A stretch of 38,905 bases of DNA from Clostridia bacterium (GTDB lineage: Bacteria > Bacillota > Clostridia > Christensenellales > Aristaeellaceae): positions 1 through 38,905 of the forward strand of contig JAFYLS010000034.1 in NCBI GenBank assembly GCA_017550035.1, given 5' to 3'. Below the pieces are notes generated by a model. That model was not told the DNA's origin. It did not search any database and saw only the letters and a program-made list of their open reading frames with translations. Below are positions 16,215 through 25,138 of this stretch, piece after piece; positions within the stretch are counted from its first letter, which is position 1, and every line of letters starts with the position of its first letter. The position numbers were made by a program, and so were the translations under genes.

Positions 16215-19028
16215 ATGCGCGTTGATCTGACTTGTCCCGTGGAATTGTGGAATTGCCTGATTCCCACACCCGAATACCCCACCTGCAGCATGCAGATGTT
16301 CAACCTTTCCGAAAATAAGGTGACCCATGTGCAGCTTTGCGTGCTTTGCTACGATGGGGAGGGTGTGCAGTTTGCGCGCCATGTGGAAAGGGTGGAAGCA
16401 GAAAAAGCGCTGCCCCGCACGGTGTTTGAAGTGGAAGTGGCGGCAGAAGATGCCCTGCAGGCCATGGACATCGAAATTCTGATTGATAAAGTATGGTTTG
16501 AGGATAAAACCCTGTGGCGCCGCGGCATGAATGAAAGCAGGTCTTACACGCCTTCGCCTCTGCTCCGGGGCAAGCGTCTTCAGGTGATGCAGGAACTGGG
16601 CGGCAAGGATGCTGTGTGCTATCCTTCCGATCAGGGAACGGTGTGGGTGTGCGTGTGCGGCCGTCCCAACGGACCGGGCGAAGAAAAGTGCCGCCGCTGC
16701 GGACGTAATAAGCACGATGTGTTTACCAAACTCAATCAGGCGGCGGTGGAAGGCATTATCTTCAAGCGGGAAAGCGAAGAAGAGGAAAAAGAGCGGCAGG
16801 AGCGGAAAGCGGCAGCCGAACAGGCCAAACGCGAAGCCGAGGAAAAACGCCGCCGCATCCGCCGCAGAAATACGGTCATTGCGCTTGTAAGTGCCATTGT
16901 GCTTCTTGGCGCTTTGGCTTATGGCACTGTGTTCCATTTTATTCCCTATTACCGGTACACCACGGCCGTGCGTACGCTGGAAAACGGTCAGTTCCAGAAT
17001 GCAAAGGTGCAGTTTCTGGCATTGGAAGATTACCGCGACAGCGCTGAAATGGCAGTGGAGTGCGATTATCAAAGCGCCATCAGTTCTCTGAACGGCGGCA
17101 CCTATACCTCTTTGCAGGTGGCGCAGAGCGGCTTTGATGCCCTGAGCGATTATAAGGACAGCGCGGAAAAGGCGAAAGAGGCCCGTTATGTACAGGCGGA
17201 AAAATACTTTGCTGCCGCGCAGTGGGAAAGCGCCATCCATTTCTACAGTCAGGTGGAAACCTATCAGGACAGCGGCGAAAAAATGCAGCAGTCCCATTAT
17301 GCCTGGGCAGAAGATCTGTTCCGTCTGGCAGATTATGAAAATGCCCGGCAGAAATTCCTTGCGCTTTCCGGTTACCTGAAGGCGGATGAAATGGCCATGG
17401 AGTGCCTCTATCAGCCTGCGCTTTTGCTTCTGCAGGAAGAAAAGGCGTTGGAGGCGATTGATGCCTTTACGGCGATTGGCAATTACCGGGACAGCGAATA
17501 TCAGCTGCAGATTGCCTGTTATATGGCGGGCGATCAGTTCTTTAACGAACAGGATTATGAAACGGCGGCGGAATATTTCCTGATGTGTGAGGATTATTCC
17601 GATTCCCTGCGCCGTGCCTATCAGTGTCTGTATGAGCCTGCGCTGGCTATGATGGAAAGCGGTGCCTATGCGGCTGCGGCAGAGATGTTCGAAAAGGTCA
17701 TCAATTACTCCGACGCCCGGGAAAAGTGGGCGGAGTGTGTCTATCAGCAGGGTGTAACGGCACAGGAAATGGGCCAGTATGATGAAGCCATTGCCTTCTA
17801 CAGTCTGGTGGCAGAACTGCCCGAAGCACTGGAAGGCTGGCAGCAGTGCATTTATCTGCAGGCGGAAGTGCATCTTGCACAGGACGAATTGCAGATGGCG
17901 CTGGAAAAGCTGGAGCAGATCCCCGAATATCAGGACGCCGAAGACAAGATGCAGGACATTCGCTACCGTATGGCCCTTGCCAAACTGGAAAGCGGCGATA
18001 CGGATGGCGCCATGGCCATGCTTGAAATGCTGGGCCAATATAAGGACAGCGAAAAAATGCTGCTTCGCGCCATGTACGAAAAGGGCGTGGCTGTGCTGGA
18101 ACAGGGGCTGTATGAAGATGCCATTGCCTTCTTTGAGCAGACGGCAGGATATGAAGATACACAGGAGCAGCTTTTCAACGCCCGTTATCAGCTGGCGCTG
18201 GACATGAAGAAAAATGGAAATGCAGCAGGAGCCTGCGACATTTTTGCTGCCATCTCTGAATATCAGGACGCCAAAGCGCAGTATGATGAATGTATGTACA
18301 TGCTGGCGTTGACGGCGCTGGAGGATGGGGAAAACCAGACTGCAGCCAACTATCTGGTGCAGATCGAAAACTATCTGGATGCCCGTACGCTGTATCAGCA
18401 GACGGTGTATGCATTGGGTCTGGAATGGATGGCTTCCGGTCAGTACGGCAAGGCGGCGGAGGAATTCCGCAAGGCCGGCGATTATCAGGACGCCCAAACG
18501 CAGGCGGAAATCTGCTTTGATACCTACTACCTGGATTCCTATGATACGGCCGTTGCCGCCTATCAGGAAAAGGATTACAAGGGTGTTATTAATGCGCTGA
18601 GCGGTCTGGACCTTTCCTACCTGCCCGAAAAGTACGAAGAACTGGGCGATATGTATCCCCATTCCGTGTATGAATATGCCGAAAGCCTTTATCAGGACAA
18701 GCGTCCCTATGAAGCGCTGGTTTATTACAAGCTGATCCCCGATTATAAGGATGTAACCAGCAAGAAACTCAGCCGCACCTGCTACCGGCTGCTGGGTGAC
18801 TGGGTCAGCTCCAAGGGCGCGGAAATGTCCTTCCGGGAGGACGGCACCTGCCTGATTGAAGGCAAGGAATACTGTTTCTTCGCTACCCAGTATGCCATTT
18901 TCCTGGGCGATACGCTGGAATTTGACGATATGGAATATGTGTTCAATATTCTCAAGTGCCGGGATAGCGTGCTGGACCTGAAGAATGAAGAAAAGAATAT
19001 CGTTTACCGGATGAGTCCGGCGGAGTAA
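16215..19028 (+). CDS. Large membrane protein with zinc ribbon and extracytoplasmic TPR-like repeats
   Basis: 937 residues. Domains in order: an N-terminal beta-rich domain (1-135); a zinc-ribbon (C146, C148, C159, C162 in VCVCGRPNGPGEEKCRRCG); a highly charged coiled coil (180-220); one membrane helix (about 220-243); then about 500 residues of helical repeats some 35-40 long, each carrying a Y-x-D-S or Y-x-D-A turn (LEDYRDSAEMA, LSDYKDSAEKA, VETYQDSGEKM, IPEYQDAEDKM, LGQYKDSEKML); and a C-terminal beta domain. The zinc ribbon is predicted inside and the repeats outside the cell. A scaffold role is inferred. ATG 16215 is chosen over GTG 16209 because GGAGG lies seven bases before it. Confidence 0.8.
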   Translation: MRVDLTCPVELWNCLIPTPEYPTCSMQMFNLSENKVTHVQLCVLCYDGEGVQFARHVERVEAEKALPRTVFEVEVAAEDALQAMDIEILIDKVWFEDKTLWRRGMNESRSYTPSPLLRGKRLQVMQELGGKDAVCYPSDQGTVWVCVCGRPNGPGEEKCRRCGRNKHDVFTKLNQAAVEGIIFKRESEEEEKERQERKAAAEQAKREAEEKRRRIRRRNTVIALVSAIVLLGALAYGTVFHFIPYYRYTTAVRTLENGQFQNAKVQFLALEDYRDSAEMAVECDYQSAISSLNGGTYTSLQVAQSGFDALSDYKDSAEKAKEARYVQAEKYFAAAQWESAIHFYSQVETYQDSGEKMQQSHYAWAEDLFRLADYENARQKFLALSGYLKADEMAMECLYQPALLLLQEEKALEAIDAFTAIGNYRDSEYQLQIACYMAGDQFFNEQDYETAAEYFLMCEDYSDSLRRAYQCLYEPALAMMESGAYAAAAEMFEKVINYSDAREKWAECVYQQGVTAQEMGQYDEAIAFYSLVAELPEALEGWQQCIYLQAEVHLAQDELQMALEKLEQIPEYQDAEDKMQDIRYRMALAKLESGDTDGAMAMLEMLGQYKDSEKMLLRAMYEKGVAVLEQGLYEDAIAFFEQTAGYEDTQEQLFNARYQLALDMKKNGNAAGACDIFAAISEYQDAKAQYDECMYMLALTALEDGENQTAANYLVQIENYLDARTLYQQTVYALGLEWMASGQYGKAAEEFRKAGDYQDAQTQAEICFDTYYLDSYDTAVAAYQEKDYKGVINALSGLDLSYLPEKYEELGDMYPHSVYEYAESLYQDKRPYEALVYYKLIPDYKDVTSKKLSRTCYRLLGDWVSSKGAEMSFREDGTCLIEGKEYCFFATQYAIFLGDTLEFDDMEYVFNILKCRDSVLDLKNEEKNIVYRMSPAE

Positions 19029-19031
19029 AGC

Positions 19032-20243
19032 ATGCAGACGATGGCAGCAAGCAAACAGAAAAAATACTTTGCGCAGTATGTTTCGCCTGTGCAGGATACA
19101 TACATAGACGTGCTGGACGGCGTGCGCGCCATTCTGGTGTTTCTGGTGGGCGCTTTCCACATCTGGCAGCAGAGCTGGCTGACGCCCCATTTTACGCTGT
19201 TTGGTCAGCACTACAGTCTGGATTTTCTGCTGCGCTCGGGATATATCTGGGTAGACGGGCTGATTTTGCTCAGCGGCTTTCTGCTGTACCTGCCTTATGC
19301 CAGAGCAGGCAGGGACGGCGCTCTGCCCAGAACGCTGCCTTTTCTGAAAAAGCGTTTTCTGCGCATCTGGCCTTCCTATGCCCTGAACGTGGGGCTGTTT
19401 TTCCTGCTGGCCATTCAAAAGTACGGCGGAAATATCGCTTACATGGCCAAGGATGTGGCAACGCACCTCACCTTTACCCATACGTTTTTCTTTGACACCT
19501 ACTACGGCAGTCCCATCAACGGTGCGCTGTGGACGGTGGGTGTGGAATTCTGCTTTTATCTGATTTTCCCCATCGTGGGCCGCTGCTACCGCAAGCAGCC
19601 GCTGCTTACGGCGCTGGGCATGATCTTTGCAGCATTTGCATTCCGTGCCCATACGGCTGCGCTGCCGGATACCCGCATGTGGTTTAATCAGCTGCCCGCA
19701 TTTCTGGATGTATACGCACTGGGCTTTATGGGAGCGGATGCGTTCATCATTCTGAGAAAACGGCTTTTGCAGGAAAGTAAGCAGGAAAAGCGCCTGTTCA
19801 CCCTGGTCTGCATCCTGTGTGTTTTGTTTCTGGGGTATATTGCCAAGGCGCAGGCAGCGTCCAACGGGCAGGAGGGCATCCGCCACGGACAGATGGCGCA
19901 CCGCTTTCCTTTGGCGCTATGCCTGACGGTGTTCATGGTATCATCCGCCTTTGCCAGCGTGCCCGTTCGGTTTTTGCTGGGAAATCGGGTGATGCGGTTC
20001 CTGTCTGCCGTATCCTTCCAGTTCTATATGTACCATCAGGTCATCTCTGTGCAGATGCGGGAGCGCAGGCTGTTCCCCTCGGAGAGCCCTGTTCCCAATC
20101 AGGCAGGCGAGCGGCCGTGGCAGATCATGTTTACCATTGCCAGTTTCCTCATCCCGCTGGCATTGTCTGCCGTATTGACTTATGGCTTTGAGAAGCCCAT
20201 TCTCCGCACTTTCTCCAAGTCCGGAGGCAGGAAAAAGAAATGA
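19032..20243 (+). CDS. Membrane acyltransferase, acyltransferase-3 family (OafA-like)
   Basis: 403 residues with about ten membrane helices. The N-terminal IDVLDGVRAILVFLVGAFHIWQQSW holds the conserved histidine of the acyltransferase-3 family, and GSPINGALWTVGVEFCFYLIFPI carries the W-x-x-x-x-E motif. These enzymes acetylate or otherwise acylate sugars in cell-surface polymers. It starts three bases after the TPR-like protein gene, so the two are probably co-translated and may modify or assemble the same envelope polymer. A second ATG nine bases on is an alternative start. Confidence 0.88.
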   Translation: MQTMAASKQKKYFAQYVSPVQDTYIDVLDGVRAILVFLVGAFHIWQQSWLTPHFTLFGQHYSLDFLLRSGYIWVDGLILLSGFLLYLPYARAGRDGALPRTLPFLKKRFLRIWPSYALNVGLFFLLAIQKYGGNIAYMAKDVATHLTFTHTFFFDTYYGSPINGALWTVGVEFCFYLIFPIVGRCYRKQPLLTALGMIFAAFAFRAHTAALPDTRMWFNQLPAFLDVYALGFMGADAFIILRKRLLQESKQEKRLFTLVCILCVLFLGYIAKAQAASNGQEGIRHGQMAHRFPLALCLTVFMVSSAFASVPVRFLLGNRVMRFLSAVSFQFYMYHQVISVQMRERRLFPSESPVPNQAGERPWQIMFTIASFLIPLALSAVLTYGFEKPILRTFSKSGGRKKK

Positions 20244-20251
20244 TTTGGCGA

Positions 20252-20264
20252 ATATTGCCAATAT
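20252..20264. promoter_or_regulatory. Inverted repeat upstream of the phosphoglucomutase gene
   Basis: ATATT-GCC-AATAT, nested in a wider TTGGC...GCCAA pair (20246-20260). It lies 33 bases before the pgcA start and could be an operator; no good promoter boxes were found beside it. Confidence 0.3.
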
Positions 20265-20297
20265 CGATAATTTGAATAGGAAAGGGAGCATGTCGCT

Positions 20298-22007
20298 ATG
20301 AATCAGCAATATTTGTACTGGCTGGAAAATGCCCACGACCCGGAAGTGAAGCAGGAGCTGGAAAGCATCCGCAATGACGAAAACGCCATTGAAGACCGCT
20401 TTTACAGCGAACTGGCTTTCGGTACCGGCGGTCTGCGCGGTGTGATTGGCGCGGGCAGCAACCGCATGAACGTGTATACCGTGGGCCGCGCCACCCGTGG
20501 TCTGGCCAAGTACCTCACCGAAAAGTACGAAGCCCCCGTCGTCGCCATCGGCCATGATAACCGTAAGAACAGCGATCTGTTTGCTCGTGAAGCAGCCTGC
20601 ATTCTGGCCGGCGCCGGCGTGAAGGTGCATATCTACAGCGAACTGATGCCCACTCCCATGCTGTCCTACGCCGTGCGCGAACTGAACTGCCACAGCGGTA
20701 TCGTGGTGACTGCCAGCCATAACCCCGGCATTTACAACGGCTACAAGGTGTATGGGCCTGACGGCTGCCAGATGACGGATGATGATGCCCATGCTGTGGA
20801 AGCTGCCATTGCTTCTCAGGGCTACTTCGATGCCGGCAAGGCCGATTTTGAAGAGTGCCTGAAGGATGGCCGCATTGAATACATTTCTCAGGAACTGATT
20901 GACAATTATCTGGCCATGGTCAGCAAACTGGCTCCCGGCTGCGAAAAGGAAGCCGCTGCCCTGAAAATCGTGTACACCCCCCTCAACGGCTCCGGCCGCA
21001 TGCCCGTGACCCGCATCCTGGCCATGAACGGCTTCAGCGATGTGACCGTGGTGCCTCAGCAGGAAATGCCCGATCCCACCTTTGCCACCTGCCCCTATCC
21101 CAACCCCGAAATCAAGGAAGCACTGCAGCTGGGTCTGGAACTGATGAAGGAAACCGGCGCGGATCTTTTGCTGGCTACCGACCCCGACTGTGACCGCGTG
21201 GGTACCGCTGTGTGGGACGGCGAAAGCCAGCGCCTGATCACCGGTAACGAAATGGGCGTTCTGATGCTGGATTACATCTGCCAGAAGCGCACTGCCGAAG
21301 GCACCATGCCCAAGACTCCCGTGGCCGTCAAGACCATCGTGACCACCGACATGGCCCGCCGCGTGGCGGAAGCCTACGGCGTGGAAATGCGCGATGTGCT
21401 CACCGGCTTCAAGTATATTGGCGAACAGATGGGCCTGCTGGAAAGCGAAGGCCGTCCCGAAAGCTATCTGCTGGGCTTTGAAGAAAGCTACGGCTACCTG
21501 ACCGGCACCTCCGTCCGCGATAAGGATGGCGTGAACGCCGCGCTGGTCATCGTTCGTATGACCGCCCATTACAAGGCTCAGGGCAAGACGCTGGCCGATG
21601 CGCTGCGCGAATGCGAAAAGAAGTACGGCGCCTTCCGCAACGGTCTGGAAAACCATTCTCTGCCCGGACAGGACGGCATGAAGAAGATGGCTGCCATCAT
21701 GGATGCCCTGCGCAATGATCCTCCCAAGTGCGTGATGGGTCTGCCTCTCATGCGCGTGCAGGACTACCTGACTCATCAGGATCTGAACGTGGCCACCGGC
21801 GAAGCTGTCACCATGACGCTGCCCAAATCCAACGTGCTCAAGTTCTACTTTGGCGAACGCGTGACCGCCGTAGTCCGTCCCAGCGGCACCGAACCCAAGC
21901 TGAAGATCTACCATGCCGTGCGCGGCGACAGCCCCGCGGAAGCAGATCAGCTGCTGAAGGATTGGCAGGAAGCCTTTGCCGCCATCACCGAAAAGCTGAA
22001 GGCATAA
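20298..22007 (+). CDS. pgcA: Phosphoglucomutase / phosphomannomutase, PgcA type
   Basis: 569 residues, the length of the Firmicute alpha-phosphoglucomutases. It interconverts glucose 1-phosphate and glucose 6-phosphate (or mannose analogues) for wall and glycolipid precursors. All four active-site loops are visible: the phosphoserine loop TASHNPGIYNGYKVYG, the metal loop ATDPDCDRVG, the sugar loop GFEESYGYLTG and the phosphate loop RPSGTEPKLKIY. AAAGGGAG precedes the ATG. Codon choice is strongly GC-biased (GGC, CTG, GAA), suggesting high expression. It ends in a strong terminator. Confidence 0.94.
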   Translation: MNQQYLYWLENAHDPEVKQELESIRNDENAIEDRFYSELAFGTGGLRGVIGAGSNRMNVYTVGRATRGLAKYLTEKYEAPVVAIGHDNRKNSDLFAREAACILAGAGVKVHIYSELMPTPMLSYAVRELNCHSGIVVTASHNPGIYNGYKVYGPDGCQMTDDDAHAVEAAIASQGYFDAGKADFEECLKDGRIEYISQELIDNYLAMVSKLAPGCEKEAAALKIVYTPLNGSGRMPVTRILAMNGFSDVTVVPQQEMPDPTFATCPYPNPEIKEALQLGLELMKETGADLLLATDPDCDRVGTAVWDGESQRLITGNEMGVLMLDYICQKRTAEGTMPKTPVAVKTIVTTDMARRVAEAYGVEMRDVLTGFKYIGEQMGLLESEGRPESYLLGFEESYGYLTGTSVRDKDGVNAALVIVRMTAHYKAQGKTLADALRECEKKYGAFRNGLENHSLPGQDGMKKMAAIMDALRNDPPKCVMGLPLMRVQDYLTHQDLNVATGEAVTMTLPKSNVLKFYFGERVTAVVRPSGTEPKLKIYHAVRGDSPAEADQLLKDWQEAFAAITEKLKA

Positions 22008-22026
22008 AATTCAATCAACCCAAACA

Positions 22027-22058
22027 AGCGGAAGCCAACCGGCTTCCGCTTTTTGCTT
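22027..22058 (+). terminator. Rho-independent terminator after pgcA
   Basis: A perfect ten-base stem (22027-22036 with 22041-22050) with an AACC loop and TTTTT tail. On the other strand it may also help end the convergent nuclease gene. Confidence 0.92.
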
Positions 22059-22070
22059 TTTCTGATTTAT

Positions 22071-23156
22071 TTAGACCATAGCATTATGCATATTCCTAAT
22101 AATATCATCTCTGCTCTTTATCTTATCCAAGTCAAACAGTTTGACAAGTTTTCTGTGCTTTACATCGTATCGATACATTGCGTATACATCGATAACAAAC
22201 ATAAATTCCTTTTCGAAATCTGTTATTTTCTTGCATTGATCCGTGGATAAACAAATTGAGTCAGCACATATGTACTGATTCAATTGAGAAATCAAATCAC
22301 TTTCCAATGCAATATTAAGCTTTACCTCTAATAGTAGCGTTTTTCCATTGAACTCAAACACATTATCCACTCGTGCCAGCGGTGTTTTTTGTGTATGGCA
22401 TTGGCATTCTCTGAAAACGTTTTTGCCCGATAATGTTTGCAGAAAATAGTCAACATAATATGAGCGAAAATTGACTTCCAACGGAAAACGCTTACGATAT
22501 AAATCTGTTATTTCCAGAAAGTTATTTTGGTTTACTTTTGAGAGCATGTTGTTACCAATCTTGCTCTCTAGGAACCATTCCGGAATGTGAGGGTTTTTTG
22601 TATGAACGATTTCTTTTAACTTTTCAAATTCATTTGATGGTAATGGTGTTATTGCACTTTGACGAGAAACTAAAATAAAGGAATTGAATTCTGAAATATC
22701 AACGGGCGTTTCCAATAAGTGCAAATCCTTGATATCAGCATATACACGTCCGGACCAATGAATAGGCTCTACATCGTCTTCGCGTTCGGGGCGGCTACTG
22801 ACACGCCCAATGGCGAAAATCTTTCCACCATATAAGGCGTATAGTGCTCTCGCTCTTTGAAGCCATTCCAATAAAAGTGCTTTATCGTGCAGTTCTGGAT
22901 TCAATGTCTTGGTGGCAGTTTCCAACTTCCTTATCCACTGTATTGCAGTTTTGGCGTGGAAGTAAAGAACAACATCGCCAACAACACTACTCCGCGGAAC
23001 CGTCCAAATGGTATAGCCGTCTGCGGCTTCATTGAGTACATCCTCTACATTGTAGCAACCATGTTCATAGATAAATTCTTCAAGTTGTTTTATGGTCTTT
23101 GGAAAACTAATATTATTGATATGTGCATTCACGAAAATATGCTTCTGCTCAAACAT
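22071..23156 (-). CDS. Putative PUA/EVE-like plus PD-(D/E)XK nuclease
   Basis: 361 residues, soluble. Residues 45-120 hold YTIWTVPRSSVVGDVVLYFHAK and, 35 residues later, KIFAIGRVSSRPE, a pattern like PUA-superfamily (EVE/ASCH) domains that read modified bases. Residues 230-300 match the PD-(D/E)XK nuclease core: D264 in LARVDNVFEF, the E277-x-K279 pair in LLLEVKL, then Q291 and Y295 in QLNQYI. A modified-base reader fused to a nuclease would be a type IV-like restriction enzyme; this is inferred from motifs. The gene is much AT-richer than pgcA and the kinase on either side and stands alone, so it was probably acquired. GGAGA lies about 11 bases before ATG. Confidence 0.6.
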   Translation of the reverse strand: MFEQKHIFVNAHINNISFPKTIKQLEEFIYEHGCYNVEDVLNEAADGYTIWTVPRSSVVGDVVLYFHAKTAIQWIRKLETATKTLNPELHDKALLLEWLQRARALYALYGGKIFAIGRVSSRPEREDDVEPIHWSGRVYADIKDLHLLETPVDISEFNSFILVSRQSAITPLPSNEFEKLKEIVHTKNPHIPEWFLESKIGNNMLSKVNQNNFLEITDLYRKRFPLEVNFRSYYVDYFLQTLSGKNVFRECQCHTQKTPLARVDNVFEFNGKTLLLEVKLNIALESDLISQLNQYICADSICLSTDQCKKITDFEKEFMFVIDVYAMYRYDVKHRKLVKLFDLDKIKSRDDIIRNMHNAMV

Positions 23157-23200
23157 GCTTACTATTTCTCCATTCTGTTTTTTAGAGAATCAAAATGTAA

Positions 23201-23230
23201 ATTATAGGTTATGTTTTTATTTGTTGATCA
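23201..23230 (-). promoter_or_regulatory. Candidate promoter of the PUA-nuclease gene
   Basis: A perfect TATAAT on the minus strand (plus 23201-23206). The -35 candidate TGATCA, 18 bases upstream, is poor. Confidence 0.4.
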
Positions 23231-23269
23231 GATAAATTAATTTTAGCATATGCTTGTGCAATAAACAAG

Positions 23270-23303
23270 AACAGTCCCGACGCATAATGTTGTCGGGACT
23301 GTT
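23270..23303 (-). terminator. Terminator of the division-cluster operon
   Basis: A perfect 12-base stem (23270-23281 with 23292-23303) with a ten-base loop. On the minus strand it is followed by the T-rich CTTGTTTATT, so it ends transcription coming from the ROK kinase gene. Confidence 0.82.
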
Positions 23304-23351
23304 GTACTTGTGAATAGCCGCACTATATCGGCGTTGTTGATATTTGATTGC

Positions 23352-24215
23352 TTATTCCATGGCCAGCAGTAGGGAACCGATGAGGCCGCTGACAGGGAAG
23401 CACTGCGGAGGCACGATGGTGTCGTCCAGATTCAGTGCGTTGGGGGACTGGAGATAGCCGTTCAAAAGTTCTGCGGTCTTCTTGCGGATCATGGGGAACA
23501 GGTGGGTCTGGCTCATGACACCGCCGCCGAGGATGATCTTTTCGGTAGCCAGCGTAGTCAGTGCGATGGCGCAAACCTGGGCCAGATAATAAGCTTCCAG
23601 TTCCCAGGCGGGATGATCGGGGCTCAGTTCCTTGGCGGAAACGCCCCAGCGCTTTTCAATGGCGGGACCGCTGGCCAAACCTTCCAGGCAGGCGCCGTGG
23701 TAGGGGCACATGCCCTGGGGCATGGGATCATCGGCGCGCACATGCAGCGGCATGTGGCCCCATTCGGGGTGCAGACCGCCGTGCACAAGCTTGCCTTCGC
23801 AGTACACACCGGCGCCGATACCCGTGCCGATGGTGAGATAAACACAGTTTTTCAGGCCCCGGGCAGCGCCCATTTTGGCTTCGCACAGGGCAGCGGCGTT
23901 CACATCCGTATCCAGCACGCACTTGACGCCCAGTGCCTTTTCCAGTTCGGGAATCAGCGGATAGTCGCGCCAGGGCAGCTTGGGGGTGGAGGTGATATAG
24001 CCAAAGGTGGGGGAGTTTTCGTTCAGGTCCAGCGGGCCGAAACTGCCGACGCCCAGCGCTGCAATGCCCTTGCCCTTGAAAAAGTCGATCATCAGGGGCA
24101 TGGTCTCATCCGGGGTCAGGGTGGGGAGGCTCTGCTGCTCAAGAATGTTGCAGTTCTCATCGCAGATGGCCAGCACCATTTTGGTGCCGCCGGCTTCAAT
24201 GGCGCCGTAAAGCAT
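23352..24215 (-). CDS. ROK-family sugar kinase, fructokinase-like
   Basis: 287 residues. The ATP phosphate motif near the N terminus is GAIEAGGTKMVLAI. The segment FGYITSTPKLPWRDY, the LTIGTGIGAGVY glycine loop and the zinc site beginning at HPEWGHM and continuing through CPYHGACLEGLASGPA are those of ROK fructokinases (YdhR/GmuE branch). It would phosphorylate fructose or a related hexose. ATG 24215 follows GAGAGGGG; a longer frame to 24248 lacks a ribosome site. It is the last gene of the division-cluster operon, an unusual place for a sugar kinase, so it may be there only by gene order. Confidence 0.9.
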   Translation of the reverse strand: MLYGAIEAGGTKMVLAICDENCNILEQQSLPTLTPDETMPLMIDFFKGKGIAALGVGSFGPLDLNENSPTFGYITSTPKLPWRDYPLIPELEKALGVKCVLDTDVNAAALCEAKMGAARGLKNCVYLTIGTGIGAGVYCEGKLVHGGLHPEWGHMPLHVRADDPMPQGMCPYHGACLEGLASGPAIEKRWGVSAKELSPDHPAWELEAYYLAQVCAIALTTLATEKIILGGGVMSQTHLFPMIRKKTAELLNGYLQSPNALNLDDTIVPPQCFPVSGLIGSLLLAME

Positions 24216-24248
24216 GGGTCGTTTTCCCCTCTCGTTGAAAATCATCAA

Positions 24249-24791
24249 TCAGGCTTCGTCAAACAGGGCTTTTTCAGAGTTCAGCACATGCTGCTGGTCT
24301 TCCACCAGGCGCAGGAAACGGTTGCGGTAATCCCGGGCGGCAGCTTTCAGCATATCAATTTCGGCTTCCAGTTCGGCCTTTTCTTCTTCCAGATCCTGCA
24401 GGCTGTTGTGCTGCTTGGCACCGCTGAGAATCTGGGCAGCTTCGCGCTTGGCTTCGGCGATAGTATCATCATACACCTTCTGGGCGCGGGCCAGCAGCTT
24501 CTGGGCGGCTTCAGCGGTGTTTTCCTTTTCGGCGGGTTCTTCCTTCTTTTCGGGGGTGAAGGGAGGAGGAACGGGCGCAGCATTCTGGGTATAGGGGTAA
24601 GGAGCAGGCACCACGGGGGTTGCCATGGCCTGCGCATTCAGCTGGGCTTGCAGACGGGCTTTTTCTTCCTGCAGGGCGATGATGAAATCGCAGATCTCAT
24701 CCAGAAAAATATCTACATCTTCGGGATCGTAGCCGTTAAGACGCTTGATTTTGAATTCTTTGCTTTCGATGGCTTGCACGGTAATGGCCAT
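24249..24791 (-). CDS. divIVA: DivIVA-domain cell division protein
   Basis: 180 residues. Residues 5-45 match the DivIVA lipid-binding N terminus (VQAIESKEFKIKRLNGYDPEDVDIFLDEI, similar to the F-x-x-x-x-x-GYD-x-x-EVD pattern). Coiled coils follow, broken by a proline-rich linker at about 65-95, then a second coiled coil (100-165). DivIVA binds curved membrane at the septum and poles and recruits division or wall proteins. The start follows GAAAGGAG. It is downstream of ylmG, as in B. subtilis, but ylmH, which usually sits between them, is absent. Confidence 0.9.
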   Translation of the reverse strand: MAITVQAIESKEFKIKRLNGYDPEDVDIFLDEICDFIIALQEEKARLQAQLNAQAMATPVVPAPYPYTQNAAPVPPPFTPEKKEEPAEKENTAEAAQKLLARAQKVYDDTIAEAKREAAQILSGAKQHNSLQDLEEEKAELEAEIDMLKAAARDYRNRFLRLVEDQQHVLNSEKALFDEA

Positions 24792-24827
24792 GGAAAAAAC
24801 TCCTTTCAGGAATTAGGAAATGAGAAA

Positions 24828-25088
24828 TCAGAAGAGCCAGTCCAGCACGACGGACAGCAGGAAGAATACGCCGCAGCCCATCAGAGCGGCCATGTCCACT
24901 TTGAAATCGCGGGCGGGCAGAACCTTGGCAGCAATGCTGCGGCCGATTTTTACGCCGGGTTCGCTGATTTTGGCAATGGTGGCCATCCAGGGCTTCTGGG
25001 CGTCAAAGCACAGGGGCAGCAGGAAGTTGACGAGCAGGATCAGAGCATAAATGGAAATGGCGAATTCAAGAATACCGAAGATAAACAT
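24828..25088 (-). CDS. ylmG: YggT/YlmG-family membrane protein
   Basis: 86 residues with two membrane helices separated by a loop holding PGVKIGRSIAAKVLP. This matches the small YggT proteins found between sepF and divIVA in Firmicutes; their function in division or membrane organisation is not settled. Two starts are possible: ATG 25094 lies only three bases from GGAG, so ATG 25088 (nine bases) is preferred. Confidence 0.75.
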   Translation of the reverse strand: MFIFGILEFAISIYALILLVNFLLPLCFDAQKPWMATIAKISEPGVKIGRSIAAKVLPARDFKVDMAALMGCGVFFLLSVVLDWLF

Positions 25089-25138
25089 GAGCATGTTCTC
25101 CTTTCGTATAAAGACAGGTGAATTGATAAATCAAAGGT

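Noticed and set aside
13495..16269. 924-codon open frame on the minus strand
   Set aside because: It is antisense to pdp and the secreted protein; it is rich in H, R, Q and F as expected for mirror frames of GC-biased genes.
16137..19901. 1254-codon open frame on the minus strand
   Set aside because: It mirrors the TPR-like protein and acyltransferase genes. The forward frames have ribosome sites, a signal for membrane topology and repeated motifs; the mirror has none.
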